This document shows, in pieces, positions 47,448 to 56,964 of a stretch of DNA of 59,550 nt. This DNA comes from Acidimicrobiia bacterium (GTDB lineage: Bacteria; Actinomycetota; Acidimicrobiia; Spongiisociales; Spongiisociaceae). The position numbers and the translations under genes were made by a program. Below the pieces are notes generated by a model. The model had not been told where the DNA came from and ran no database searches. It worked only from the letters and a program-made list of their open reading frames with translations. The stretch covers positions 1-59,550 of the forward strand of contig WTGW01000006.1 of assembly GCA_011523395.1 (NCBI GenBank). The letters are read 5' to 3'. The first letter of the stretch is position 1; each line of letters starts with the position of its first letter.

Positions 47448-48908
47448 GTGGCGAGCGTGCTGGTTTTAGGGGCCTCCGGGTATGTGGGGAGCCATCTGAT
47501 CCCGCGGCTGGTGGAGCGGGGGCATGAGGTCCGGGCTGCCGGGCGGCGGCCGGAGGCTCTGGCAGGCCGTGGATGGGACGGCGTCGAGCCGGTCCGCGCT
47601 GACGCTCTCGATCCGGAGTCGCTGGCTGAGGCATTCGAAGGGGTCGATCTCGTCTATTACCTGATCCACTCGATGGCATCGGGGAAGGACTTTCCGGAAC
47701 TGGACCGCCGGGCGGCCGCCCACGTTCGGGATGCTGCGGAACGCGCCGGGGTGGCCCACATCGTCTACCTGGGCGGGTTGCAGCCGCGGGAGGCCGCCTC
47801 GGCGCACCTCGACTCGCGGCGGGAGACCGGCGAGGTGCTCCGATCGGGCTCGGTGCCGGTGACCGAGATCCGGGCCGGGATAGTGGTGGGGCCGGGCTCG
47901 GCGGCCTTCGAAGTCATCCGCGACCTGGTCTACCACTTGCCCGTGATGGTGACGCCCAGGTGGGTGGATTCCATGACCCAGCCGATCGCCCTGGATGACC
48001 TGATCGAGTACCTGCTCCGGCTTCCGGAGACGGAAGGGTCAGAAAGCCGGATACGCGATGTCGGAGGCCCCGAGGCTTTGCGCTACCGGGACATGCTCAC
48101 CGGCTTCGCCCGGGTCATTGGCAAGCGGCTCCTGATCGTTCCCGTGCCTGTCCTCACCCCGCGGCTGTCCTCCTACTGGCTGAACCTGGTCACGGCCGTA
48201 CCCACGAACGTTGCCAGGCCGCTGATAGACGGTCTCAGGCACGACCTGGTCATCGATCCCGGCGCCGACCTGGCCACCTCGATTCCCCTCCCTCTCCACA
48301 CCTATGAAGAGGCGGTGAGCGCGGCCCTCGAGGCCGAGCGGGATGCCGAGATGCCGGCGCGCTGGACGGAAGGCTCGTTCGCGATGCGCGACTACCGCTC
48401 GGACGTGTCCTTCTACAGCCGGGGCGAGCGGGTCGAGCGCATGTGCGCAGCGGAACCGGAGACTGTCTGGGAGGTCGTGTCGTCGATCGGAGGGACGAAC
48501 GGCTGGTATTACGCCGACCCGTTGTGGAACCTGCGCGGCATCCTGGATCGCATGGTCGGGGGAGCCGGCAGGCGCCGCGGTCGCCGCCATCCGACCCGGT
48601 TGCGGGTGGGCGATGCGGTCGACTTCTGGCGGGTGGCGGCCATCGAGCCGGGTCGCCGCCTGACGCTCCTGGCGGAGATGCGCCTCCCCGGCACGGCAAT
48701 CCTCGAGTTCGAGGTGCTGCCCGAGGCAGACGGATCCCGCACGGTCACCGCCGCCTACTTCCATCCGGCGGGTGTTCTGGGCCTTCTCTACTGGTACGCG
48801 TTGTGGCCCATCCACAAGCGCATATTCGCCGGCCTGGCCGATGCCGTAGTCAAGCGCTCGGTGGACCGGATGCCCGCAAACGTACGGGTGGTGCCCCACA
48901 GCAGCTAG
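47448..48908 (+). CDS. SDR/NAD(P)-binding protein fused to a DUF2867 domain
   Basis: A 486-residue protein. The N-terminal Rossmann fold VLVLGASGYVGSHLIPRL and the segment YLIHSMASGKDFPELDRRAA mark an atypical short-chain dehydrogenase (NAD-dependent epimerase-like), and the C-terminal ~150 residues (TVWEVVSSIGGTNGWYYADP onward) are a DUF2867-type START-like domain. This two-domain layout is common in actinobacteria and cyanobacteria; function is unclear. GTG 47448 has GAGGAGGA 5 nt upstream; GTG 47415 is the longer alternative. Confidence 0.85.
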   Translation: MASVLVLGASGYVGSHLIPRLVERGHEVRAAGRRPEALAGRGWDGVEPVRADALDPESLAEAFEGVDLVYYLIHSMASGKDFPELDRRAAAHVRDAAERAGVAHIVYLGGLQPREAASAHLDSRRETGEVLRSGSVPVTEIRAGIVVGPGSAAFEVIRDLVYHLPVMVTPRWVDSMTQPIALDDLIEYLLRLPETEGSESRIRDVGGPEALRYRDMLTGFARVIGKRLLIVPVPVLTPRLSSYWLNLVTAVPTNVARPLIDGLRHDLVIDPGADLATSIPLPLHTYEEAVSAALEAERDAEMPARWTEGSFAMRDYRSDVSFYSRGERVERMCAAEPETVWEVVSSIGGTNGWYYADPLWNLRGILDRMVGGAGRRRGRRHPTRLRVGDAVDFWRVAAIEPGRRLTLLAEMRLPGTAILEFEVLPEADGSRTVTAAYFHPAGVLGLLYWYALWPIHKRIFAGLADAVVKRSVDRMPANVRVVPHSS

Positions 48909-48949
48909 CCGTATTGCCGCCACGGAGACGTGGCCGTTACCCGGAGTGT

Positions 48950-49140
48950 GTGTGAGCCGCCCGGGTTTGCCGGAGAGTGTGATGGATACCCGGATTCGTG
49001 GAGTCGGGCTACTTGAATCTGGTGGTGTGTTGACCCGTGAAGGAGGGGTCTCATGCTGTACCGATATCCACCCCAGTTCCGCCGCAAGGTCCTGGACTCG
49101 GTGGCTGCTGGCAGGTCGCAGCCAGTGTGTGAGGACACTC
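48950..49140 (+). mobile_element. Remnant of an IS3-like insertion sequence
   Basis: After an IS-end-like stretch (TGAGCCGCCCGGGTTTGCCG at 48953-48972) a frame opens at ATG 49053 with MLYRYPPQFRRKVLDSVAAG and RSQ, the helix-turn-helix start of IS3-family OrfA transposases. The similarity stops at about residue 25 and the rest is unrelated. No second IS end, OrfB or target duplication was seen. It marks past insertion at the right end of the accessory region. Confidence 0.6.
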
Positions 49141-49179
49141 TCCACGCCCGTTGTCGCTCGTTCGGCCGTCGAAGGCCCC

Positions 49180-49209
49180 AAAAAAGACCCGGCCCTAAGT
49201 GGGCCGGGT
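49180..49209 (-). terminator. Rho-independent terminator of the NYN gene
   Basis: On the minus strand the 9-bp stem ACCCGGCCC, loop ACTTA, and GGGCCGGGT is followed by CTTTTTT. It lies about 100 nt past the NYN stop codon and is a textbook intrinsic terminator. Confidence 0.85.
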
Positions 49210-49305
49210 GGGTAACCACTCCTGATACAAACTTACCGGGAGCTAAGCGCTTGTACCCAAATTTAGCACGAGCATTAGCCCGAGGTCACGGGAAACAGCG
49301 TCGGG

Positions 49306-50043
49306 TTACCAGCGTGGTGGACGCCGATAATCGCCCACTGTTCCTGCTAGCTGGCAAGCGTGGAAGTCATTGGCTTCCAGCCGGTACCACCAGTGTCCAC
49401 CGACACCGTCGCCGGGTCTACCGGCCAGATCACCAGCCAGACGGTTGGTGCTCGGGTTGACAACGCCCACCGGAACCCGTTGGCGCGCTAACCGTATCGG
49501 TAGCCGTAGATCACTGTCATTCGAGATCACAATCGCGGCGTCCACTCGGCTGGTCAAGACGTCGGACAGCAGATGGGAGGCAACGTTCACGTCCGTTGCC
49601 TTTTCCTCCTCCCTCAGGTAGGAGACCATGAACCGGGCGTCGCGGACCTCCTTACCGGTGCCGTCCTGCACCATCACCGGCCAACGAGAGGTGTGGATAA
49701 CCGGCCGACCGTTATGGTCGCGTGTCGCCAACAGGCCGGTCTTCCGGCGAGCCGTGAACCTGCCCTCCTCAAGATGATCAAACGAGCGGTTAGCTCTCAA
49801 CGCGGCCACGTACACTTGCTGCCGTCGGTGCTCCGCCGGGTGGAGACTCCCGTCTATGAACGCTGTGCAGTACACCACACGGTGGACCAGCGCACCTCGC
49901 CCCAACCAGTCGGCGCGGCGCGCCAGTATCCGTTGGCTCAGTTGACGCAGGTCAAGCCACCGCCACCCGGATGCAGACCTACCGAAGAGACTTCGGCCGC
50001 CATAGTACAGGTTCAGACCATCGACATACACACCGACCTTCAC
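49306..50043 (-). CDS. NYN domain (PIN-like) ribonuclease family protein
   Basis: A 245-residue protein with the NYN pattern: VGVYVDGLNLYYGG at the start (Asp8, Asn11), KATDVNVASHLLSDVL in the middle and AIVISNDSDLRLPI near the end, giving the acidic metal-binding cluster of LabA-like nucleases. The start is GTG 50043, with GAGAAGAG upstream. It lies between an IS remnant and recC, with an AT-rich leader, so it may be a mobile-region gene. RNA target unknown. Confidence 0.8.
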   Translation of the reverse strand: MKVGVYVDGLNLYYGGRSLFGRSASGWRWLDLRQLSQRILARRADWLGRGALVHRVVYCTAFIDGSLHPAEHRRQQVYVAALRANRSFDHLEEGRFTARRKTGLLATRDHNGRPVIHTSRWPVMVQDGTGKEVRDARFMVSYLREEEKATDVNVASHLLSDVLTSRVDAAIVISNDSDLRLPIRLARQRVPVGVVNPSTNRLAGDLAGRPGDGVGGHWWYRLEANDFHACQLAGTVGDYRRPPRW

Positions 50044-50275
50044 AAACTCTTCTCTCCACCGCTCGATACTCCATCAAATAAACAACCATACAACGGAGCA
50101 GGCACCTCGGCGAGGCTCGCCACGGACGCGATTTCCTCGCCTAGATCGTGGATGCAGATGTGTCGGTGGCGGGTGATAAGTTCGCCTCTGTGGAGGACCA
50201 GCACCGGACACGCGCTCTGAACCGATCGGGCAAGCCGGGTTCGCCCCCGCACTGCTGCCGTCCACCGGAGGCCCT

Positions 50276-53200
50276 GTGGCGCTGCTGATCCACGTCGGGT
50301 CGCATCCCGACGAGTTGGTGGGTGGGTTGTGCGAGATGCTGGCGTCACCCCCGGACGATCCCTTCGTGCAGGAGGTGGTGGCCGTCCCGACGCGCGGTAT
50401 CGAGCGCTGGCTCACCCAGCGGATCGCCTCGGAATTGGCCGACCGGACATCCGGCGACGGGGTGTGTGCCAACGTGGAGTTCCCCTCCCCGCGTCGCCTT
50501 GTCCGGGAAGTGCTACGAGCGGTTCCCGAACTGGCTTCGGCGCTTGATGCCTGGGAGGGACCCGCTCTAACCCGCACATTGGTCTCGGTGGTGGACGATC
50601 ACCTCGATGAGCCGTGGATGTGGCTCCTGGCCCGCTTCATCGACGCGCCGAATGCGGTCGGCACGCTCGGCAACAGCCAGCGCCTGCGGGCGGCCCGCAA
50701 GATATCCGGGCTGTTCACGCGCTACGCCCGGCGCCGGCCTGAGATGGTCCGCGCCTGGATGGAGGGAGAGGATGTCGGGCCCGATGGAGGGGCCCTTCCC
50801 GAGGCGGACGCCTGGCAGGCGCGCTTGTGGCGTTTGGTCCGGGCGCGGATCGGGATCCCCGGCCTGGCGGAGCTGATCCCCTCGGCCCTGGAGCCGGTCC
50901 GGAGCGGTGCGCTCGACCTGGACCTGCCGGAGCGGATCTTCGTGTACGGGCTCACCTCGGTGGACCCGATGGATGTCGAGGTGTTCGAGGCGCTGGCCGC
51001 TACGCGCGATGTACATCTCCACCTGCTCCATCCCTCTCCCGTCCTGTGGCGGGACACGGCGGTCCTCGCCGGACGGGACGGTGTGGATGCCGGTTCGGCG
51101 AGGGGGTCCGATCCCAGCGCGCATCTGCCCCGGCATCCGTTGCTGCGCTCCTGGGCGCAGGAGAGCCGCGAGCTCCAGCTGGTCCTGGCGAGCCGGAGCT
51201 ATACGGGCGAACCATCCGGAGGCCGATCGGGCACCGCGGCCGCCACCCTGCTCGGGCGGCTCCAGCAGGACATCCGCTCCAACATCCTCCCCACGAGGCA
51301 GACCGCTGCAATCGACGCCGCCGGCGACGAGGACCGGTCGGTCCAGATCCACGTCTGTTACGGCGCCCGGAGGCAGGTGGAGGTCCTTCGTGACGCCATC
51401 CTCCATATGCTCGCGGCCGACAGCACCCTGGAACCGCGCGATGTCGTCATCATGACGCCGGACCTCGGCACCTTCGCCCCTCTCCTGGAAGCGGTGTTCC
51501 TCGGCAAGGCCGCCGGTGGGGACCCCGATGCCGGTGGGGACCTCGATGCCGGCGGGGATTCCCTGCCTGATCTGCGCCTCCGGATCGCCGACCGGGCGCC
51601 CGCCGCCACCAACCCACTGGTCCGGTTCGCCGCAACCGTCCTCGACCTGGCCTGCGACCGCCTCGAAGCGGGCACGGTCCGCGAGCTGGTGGCGATGCCG
51701 GTCGTGCGGCGACTGTTCGGCTTCGACGAGGAGACGGCCGACGCGATCGCCACGGTGATCGAGGACACCAACGTGCGGTGGGGCCTCGATGCCGACCACC
51801 GCGCCCGGTGGAACGCCGGCCGGGTGGGGGACCACACCTGGCGGCGCGGGCTCGACCGGGCTCTCTCCGGCGTCTTCTACGCGGACAGCAGCGTCCGCGT
51901 GGTCGGAGCGATCGCCCCCCTCTACGGGGCCGAGGGGCAGGAGGCATTGCCGATCGGGCTATTGGCCCAGATCATGGACCGGATCGTCACGGTCCGGGAG
52001 CTTCTCGGCGGGCCTCGGCCTTACTCCGAGTGGGGGCCGGCCATCGCCGCGGCCGTGCGGCTGCTGGCGGCGCCCGCCTGGGACGACCAGTGGCAGTGGG
52101 GCCAGTTGGAGCGCCTGCTCGAGGAGAGCTTCCCGGGGGTGGAGGCAGGCGGCGACGATCCGCTGCTCGAGCCTGCGGAAGCCCGGTTGGTGGTGGACTA
52201 CTGGTCGGAGGATGTGCCGAGCCCCCTGCACTTCAGGACCGGGGACATCACGGTCTGCACGCTGGTTCCGATGCGTTCGGTGCCCTACCGGGTGGTGTGC
52301 CTGCTCGGTATGGACGACCGGCGCTTCCCCAGGAGCAGCCGGGCCGACGGCGACGACCTGCTGGTCGACAACGAGATCATCGGTGACTCCGACCGCGGCG
52401 CGGAGGACCGCCAGCTCCTCCTGGATGCGGTCATGGCGGCCGGGGACCACCTGGTCGTCACCTACTCGGGGCGTGACCCTCTGACCAACGCCGAGTACCC
52501 GCCGGCGGTTCCCATCGCCGAGTTGGCAGACTTGCTGTCCGCCATGGCGGGGGAGGCCGGTCTCGAGAGCCTCCGGACCCACCATCCTCTGCAGCCGTTC
52601 AGCGAGACCAACTTCGTCCCGGGAAGTCTCGGCGTGCCCGGACCGTGGGGGTTCGACCCCATGCAGTTCCAGGGGTCGCTGGCCGTCCAGCATCGCACCG
52701 GTGGGGAGGCGCCCCATCTCCTGTTGCCCGCCCCCGAGGACGACGTTTTCACGGAGATCCGGCTCGCGGACCTGGGCCGCTTTCTCGAGCATCCCGCCCG
52801 CGAGTTCATCCGCACCAGGCTCGGCTTCATGATCCCGCGCCAGGGAGAGATCCCCGACGACACGGTGCCCACCGAACTCGGTCCCTTGGAGGAGTGGAAG
52901 GTCACCGACCGCTTCCTGGCCGGACTGCTGTCGGGTCATCCGATCGAGTTGCTCGAAGCCCATCAGCGAGCCGGCGACAACCTGCCCCCCGGCGACCTCG
53001 GGCGGGCAGGTCTCGACCGGGCTCGGCAGCGGGCGGTCGAACTGTGGGAGGCCGCCACGGGAGTGGGATACGACCCGGAGCGGCACGAGCAGTTCGCCGG
53101 AGCGGTGCGGGTGGGCGGCCGCACGGTCGAGGGCGTGACAACGGCCGATCCGGGTGCCTCCCGGGTCGACATGGTCACCCCGTCGAGGCTCAAGGGAAAG

Positions 53201-53665
53201 CAACGCCTGAGAGCCTTCCTCCAGATGGTCTTCCTGTCCGCGCTGGACCCGCACCACTCCTGGCAGGGGCTGCTGATCGGCCGCCACCTGCGGGGCCAAA
53301 AGCTCCGGAGCGTGAGGATCGGACCCATCCGCGGCGACGCGGAGCGCCGCCGGGACCAGGCGGAGCGTTTGCTGTCGGGCCTCGTCGACCTGTACGTCGA
53401 AGGCCTCATCACCCCCATCCCGTTGCCCTGCGAAACGGCCTTCAACTGGCAGATGAAGGTGGGCGGAGACCTCGGGAGCGCCCGCAAACAGGCCCAGAAC
53501 GCGTGGGAGACGGACCGCTTCTCCCCGGAGGCCAAGGATCCGGCCAACGAGTTCCTGCTCCGCGACCTGGGGACGATGGCCGCCCTGGAGCGGAGTTCCT
53601 TCCCTGACTACGCCCGGAGGCTGTGGGGGCCGATCCTCCCGCTGCTGGTGGAGAAGTCGCTATGA
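50276..53665 (+). CDS. recC: Exodeoxyribonuclease V subunit gamma (RecC)
   Basis: The 1129-residue RecC of the RecBCD helicase-nuclease, which processes double-strand ends and recognises Chi in model bacteria. The N-terminus LIHVGSHPDELVGGLCEMLA and the AVPTRGIERWLTQRIA segment are characteristic, and helicase-like but non-catalytic motifs follow. GTG 50276 is used as the start. The stop overlaps the ATG of recB by 4 nt. This organism therefore carries RecBCD, whereas mycobacteria mainly use AdnAB for break resection. Confidence 0.92.
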   Translation: MALLIHVGSHPDELVGGLCEMLASPPDDPFVQEVVAVPTRGIERWLTQRIASELADRTSGDGVCANVEFPSPRRLVREVLRAVPELASALDAWEGPALTRTLVSVVDDHLDEPWMWLLARFIDAPNAVGTLGNSQRLRAARKISGLFTRYARRRPEMVRAWMEGEDVGPDGGALPEADAWQARLWRLVRARIGIPGLAELIPSALEPVRSGALDLDLPERIFVYGLTSVDPMDVEVFEALAATRDVHLHLLHPSPVLWRDTAVLAGRDGVDAGSARGSDPSAHLPRHPLLRSWAQESRELQLVLASRSYTGEPSGGRSGTAAATLLGRLQQDIRSNILPTRQTAAIDAAGDEDRSVQIHVCYGARRQVEVLRDAILHMLAADSTLEPRDVVIMTPDLGTFAPLLEAVFLGKAAGGDPDAGGDLDAGGDSLPDLRLRIADRAPAATNPLVRFAATVLDLACDRLEAGTVRELVAMPVVRRLFGFDEETADAIATVIEDTNVRWGLDADHRARWNAGRVGDHTWRRGLDRALSGVFYADSSVRVVGAIAPLYGAEGQEALPIGLLAQIMDRIVTVRELLGGPRPYSEWGPAIAAAVRLLAAPAWDDQWQWGQLERLLEESFPGVEAGGDDPLLEPAEARLVVDYWSEDVPSPLHFRTGDITVCTLVPMRSVPYRVVCLLGMDDRRFPRSSRADGDDLLVDNEIIGDSDRGAEDRQLLLDAVMAAGDHLVVTYSGRDPLTNAEYPPAVPIAELADLLSAMAGEAGLESLRTHHPLQPFSETNFVPGSLGVPGPWGFDPMQFQGSLAVQHRTGGEAPHLLLPAPEDDVFTEIRLADLGRFLEHPAREFIRTRLGFMIPRQGEIPDDTVPTELGPLEEWKVTDRFLAGLLSGHPIELLEAHQRAGDNLPPGDLGRAGLDRARQRAVELWEAATGVGYDPERHEQFAGAVRVGGRTVEGVTTADPGASRVDMVTPSRLKGKQRLRAFLQMVFLSALDPHHSWQGLLIGRHLRGQKLRSVRIGPIRGDAERRRDQAERLLSGLVDLYVEGLITPIPLPCETAFNWQMKVGGDLGSARKQAQNAWETDRFSPEAKDPANEFLLRDLGTMAALERSSFPDYARRLWGPILPLLVEKSL

Positions 53666-56600
53666 CCGAGGTCGGTCGCTACGACCCCCACGCGCCCATC
53701 GCCGGGGGCCGCACGGTGATCGAGGCGAGCGCCGGTACCGGCAAGACGTTCACGATCGCGGCCGTGGTCACCCGCCTGGTGGCCGAGGAGGGGCTTCCGC
53801 TCGAGCGCATCCTCGTGGTCACCTTCACCCGGGCCGCCACCGCCGAGCTCAAGGACCGGGTCAGGCGGCGCATGGTCACCACCCTCAGTGCTCTCCGCGG
53901 TTCACATGTCGGGCCGGTTGATGACCACGTCAGCGTCCTGCTCGGCGCCGACCCCGACCGGCAGGGTGAGTACTCGGAACGGCTCGAGGAGGCTCTGACC
54001 CACTTCGACCGCGCCCAGATCTTCACCATCCACGGTTTCGCGCTCCGGTTGCTGGAGAAGCTCGGGTTCCGGTCACGGCTCTCCGGTGACATGGAGCCCC
54101 GTGAGATAGACGAACTGCTCTTGCGCCGGGCAGCCAGCGACCTGGTGGTGGGTCGTTTCGCGGCTCCCCGGCCGGATGAGAGATTCGAGCAGGTCACCCA
54201 GGAGCACCTGGCCCAGATCGGAAAGGTCGTGGTGACTGTCCCGGATGCCCGGATCACTCCTGAGCCTGCCTCCGTGGACGGACTGGCCAGAGTCCGGGCG
54301 GAGATGGCCCGGGAGATGAAGTCGGTGCTGTCCCGGCGGCTTTGGGCGGAAGGCATGGTCACCTTCGATGACACCCTGGTGGAGGCCCGCGACGCGCTGA
54401 ACGAGGAGCGGGTCGGCGCCGGTGCCCGCGATCTGCTGGGAAGGCGCTACTCCGTCGCCCTGGTCGACGAGGCCCAGGACACGGACCCCATCCAGTGGCA
54501 GATCCTCAGGGCGGTGTTCGACGAGTCCCGGCTGGTAGTGATCGGCGACCCGAAGCAGTCGATCTACGCCTTCCGGGGCGCCGACATCGAGTCCTACCTC
54601 TCGGCCGTCGACGATCCCGCCGGCCACCGCACCCTGGCCACCAACTGGCGCAGCGACGGCCCGCTGATCGACGCGCTCGACGCGTTGCTGGCGGGCGCCA
54701 CCTTCGGAGACGAACGCATCGGCTACCGGCGGGTGCAGGCATCCGACCGGAACCGGACCGCCCGGATCCGGGGCGTCCGCGGAGCCCTGGAGATCCGCCG
54801 TTTCTCCGACGACTTCCCGCTGCCCCGCCAGCAATTCAGACCGTTCTTCTACGTGAGGGAAGCTCGGGAGGCGGTCGCCTCGGACGTGGCCGCGGAGGTG
54901 GTCCGGCTCCTTGAGAACAGGGTTTTCTTGACGGCTGACGACGGTAAGGAACGACGGGTGGCCCCGGGGGACATCGCGGTGCTGTGCCGGACCGGGCGGC
55001 AGGTCGGAACGATCCGGGACGCCCTCGCGGCCGCGAGCGTGCCGTCGGTGGTGGCCCGGACCGGGAGCGTGTTCGCCACACAGGCGGCCGAGCATTGGCG
55101 CCGGTTCCTCCTAGCGATCGAACGGCCCAGCCGGTCGGACTATCTGCGCCTGGCGGCCACCACCCCCCTCGTCGGTATGGACCTTCCCGAGGTAGCGGGT
55201 CTGGAAGGGGACACGATCCTCGACCTGCAGCAACACTTCCTGCGCTGGCAGGGCCTGCTCCACGACCGCGGGGTGCCGGCCATGTTCGCCGACATCGACC
55301 GGACGACCGGTCTCACGGCCCGGATACTCTCCGGCTTCGAGGGCGAGAGGGAACTGACCGACCTCAACCATATCGCCGAGGAGATGCATGCCGCCTGGCG
55401 GAGGGGTCGGATCGGTTCATTGGTGGTGTGGATCGAGGTCGCCATGGACGAAGCCGCCCGAAACGCCGAGGCGAACGTCGAGGACGTGGAGTCCCGCCAG
55501 CGCCGGTTGGACACCGATGCGGCGGCGGTGCAGGTCCTGACGGTGCATGCCGCCAAGGGTCTGGAGTACCCCGTGGTGATGGCCCCTTACCTGTGGGACA
55601 TCCCCCGGATCACGCCCGCGATACCCGTCTTCCACGATCCCGAGCCTGCTCCGGAGGGGGAACCCCGGCGCCGTGTCATCGACGTCGGCGGTCCCACCTC
55701 TCCCGGCTTCAAGTCCCACCGGGAGGCAGCGATGGACGAGGACGCCGCCGAGGAGGGCCGGTTGCTGTACGTGGCGCTCACCAGGGCCAAGCACCGCCTG
55801 GTGGTGTGGTGGATCGAGAACACCATGAACTCGGCCAAGACCAAGCTCCACCAGATCCTGAGCCGCGGGCGTGACCCTGAGAGAGAGATCGAGCGGCTCG
55901 TAGAGGTCTCCGGGGGGACCATCAGCCAGACCATCCTGAGCAGGCCCCAGCCGACGGTGCCGTACACGGGGGAGCGGCGGACTCCCGGCCGCCTCGAACG
56001 GGCCCGCCTCGATCGTTCCCTCGACTACTTCTGGCGGCGGGTCTCCTTCACCTCCTTGTCGCCGGACCGTCCCCTGGGCGGGGAGACGGACACCACGGAC
56101 GAACCGGACCGGGTCGATGAACCGGCGGAGGCCGGCGAGCCGGGTGGCGCCGGCGGCGGGCTGTTGATGGGTGATCTCCCTCGGGGCCCCCGGTTCGGGT
56201 CGCTGGTGCACCGGGTCTTCCAGAACGTGCCCTTCGACTCTCCCGATCTATCCGGGGCGATCGGCGCCGAACTGGTCGGGCTCACCCGGCACGCTTCCTG
56301 GGACTTCGAGACGGATGCCTTCGTTCGAGGGATGACTGCGGCGATGCGAACACCCCTCGGACCCGGAGACGACGCCCTGTCCGTGCGGGACCTGGATCCG
56401 GGGCGGACCCTCAAGGAGGTGAGCTTCGAGTTGCCGCTCCGTACTTCCGCGTCGACCACCTCCCTGCGTGACATCGCAGCGGTCGTGCTCGAGTGCCTGG
56501 GCGAAGACGATCCCCACCGCGGCTATTTCTCGCGGCTGGGGGACCTGGAGCCTCATCGGTTCCGCGGTTTCCTGACCGGGGAGATCGACCTGGTCACCGT

Positions 56601-56964
56601 GCTTCCGGGCCGCCGCGGCGACCGCTACGTGGTGATGGACTTCAAGTCCAACACGCTTCCGGCCGCAGGAGAGCTGCCCGCCGCCACCGACTACGGGCCC
56701 GGCCCGCTCGTTGCCTCCATGCACCACGGCAACTACGTGCTCCAGGCCTTGCTGTACCAGGTGGCTCTCCACCGATACCTCGAGTGGCGCCTCCCCGGCT
56801 ACCGTCCGTCCGTCCACCTCGGCGGTTCCATGTACCTGTTCGTGAGGGGCATGATCGGTCCCGACACCCCGGTCATGGACGGGGAGCGGTGCGGGGTGGC
56901 GCGCTGGTTCCCGCCCCCGGAGGCAGTGGTGGCTGTGAGCGATCTCTTCGCAGGGCGTCGATGA
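53662..56964 (+). CDS. recB: Exodeoxyribonuclease V subunit beta (RecB)
   Basis: The 1100-residue 3'-5' helicase and nuclease subunit. It has Walker A EASAGTGKT (21-29), helicase motif II LVDEAQDTDPIQW, motif VI-like LLYVALTRAKHRLVVW, and the C-terminal RecB nuclease domain with GEIDLVTV and VVMDFKSN (catalytic Asp976, Asp993, Lys995). All catalytic residues expected for an active nuclease are present. ATG 53662 is within the recC stop, and the stop overlaps the recD start, so the three subunits are made in step. Confidence 0.94.
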   Translation: MTEVGRYDPHAPIAGGRTVIEASAGTGKTFTIAAVVTRLVAEEGLPLERILVVTFTRAATAELKDRVRRRMVTTLSALRGSHVGPVDDHVSVLLGADPDRQGEYSERLEEALTHFDRAQIFTIHGFALRLLEKLGFRSRLSGDMEPREIDELLLRRAASDLVVGRFAAPRPDERFEQVTQEHLAQIGKVVVTVPDARITPEPASVDGLARVRAEMAREMKSVLSRRLWAEGMVTFDDTLVEARDALNEERVGAGARDLLGRRYSVALVDEAQDTDPIQWQILRAVFDESRLVVIGDPKQSIYAFRGADIESYLSAVDDPAGHRTLATNWRSDGPLIDALDALLAGATFGDERIGYRRVQASDRNRTARIRGVRGALEIRRFSDDFPLPRQQFRPFFYVREAREAVASDVAAEVVRLLENRVFLTADDGKERRVAPGDIAVLCRTGRQVGTIRDALAAASVPSVVARTGSVFATQAAEHWRRFLLAIERPSRSDYLRLAATTPLVGMDLPEVAGLEGDTILDLQQHFLRWQGLLHDRGVPAMFADIDRTTGLTARILSGFEGERELTDLNHIAEEMHAAWRRGRIGSLVVWIEVAMDEAARNAEANVEDVESRQRRLDTDAAAVQVLTVHAAKGLEYPVVMAPYLWDIPRITPAIPVFHDPEPAPEGEPRRRVIDVGGPTSPGFKSHREAAMDEDAAEEGRLLYVALTRAKHRLVVWWIENTMNSAKTKLHQILSRGRDPEREIERLVEVSGGTISQTILSRPQPTVPYTGERRTPGRLERARLDRSLDYFWRRVSFTSLSPDRPLGGETDTTDEPDRVDEPAEAGEPGGAGGGLLMGDLPRGPRFGSLVHRVFQNVPFDSPDLSGAIGAELVGLTRHASWDFETDAFVRGMTAAMRTPLGPGDDALSVRDLDPGRTLKEVSFELPLRTSASTTSLRDIAAVVLECLGEDDPHRGYFSRLGDLEPHRFRGFLTGEIDLVTVLPGRRGDRYVVMDFKSNTLPAAGELPAATDYGPGPLVASMHHGNYVLQALLYQVALHRYLEWRLPGYRPSVHLGGSMYLFVRGMIGPDTPVMDGERCGVARWFPPPEAVVAVSDLFAGRR

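Noticed and set aside
33813..50043. Prophage
   Set aside because: No capsid, tail, terminase, portal, lysis or integrase genes can be recognised in the region.
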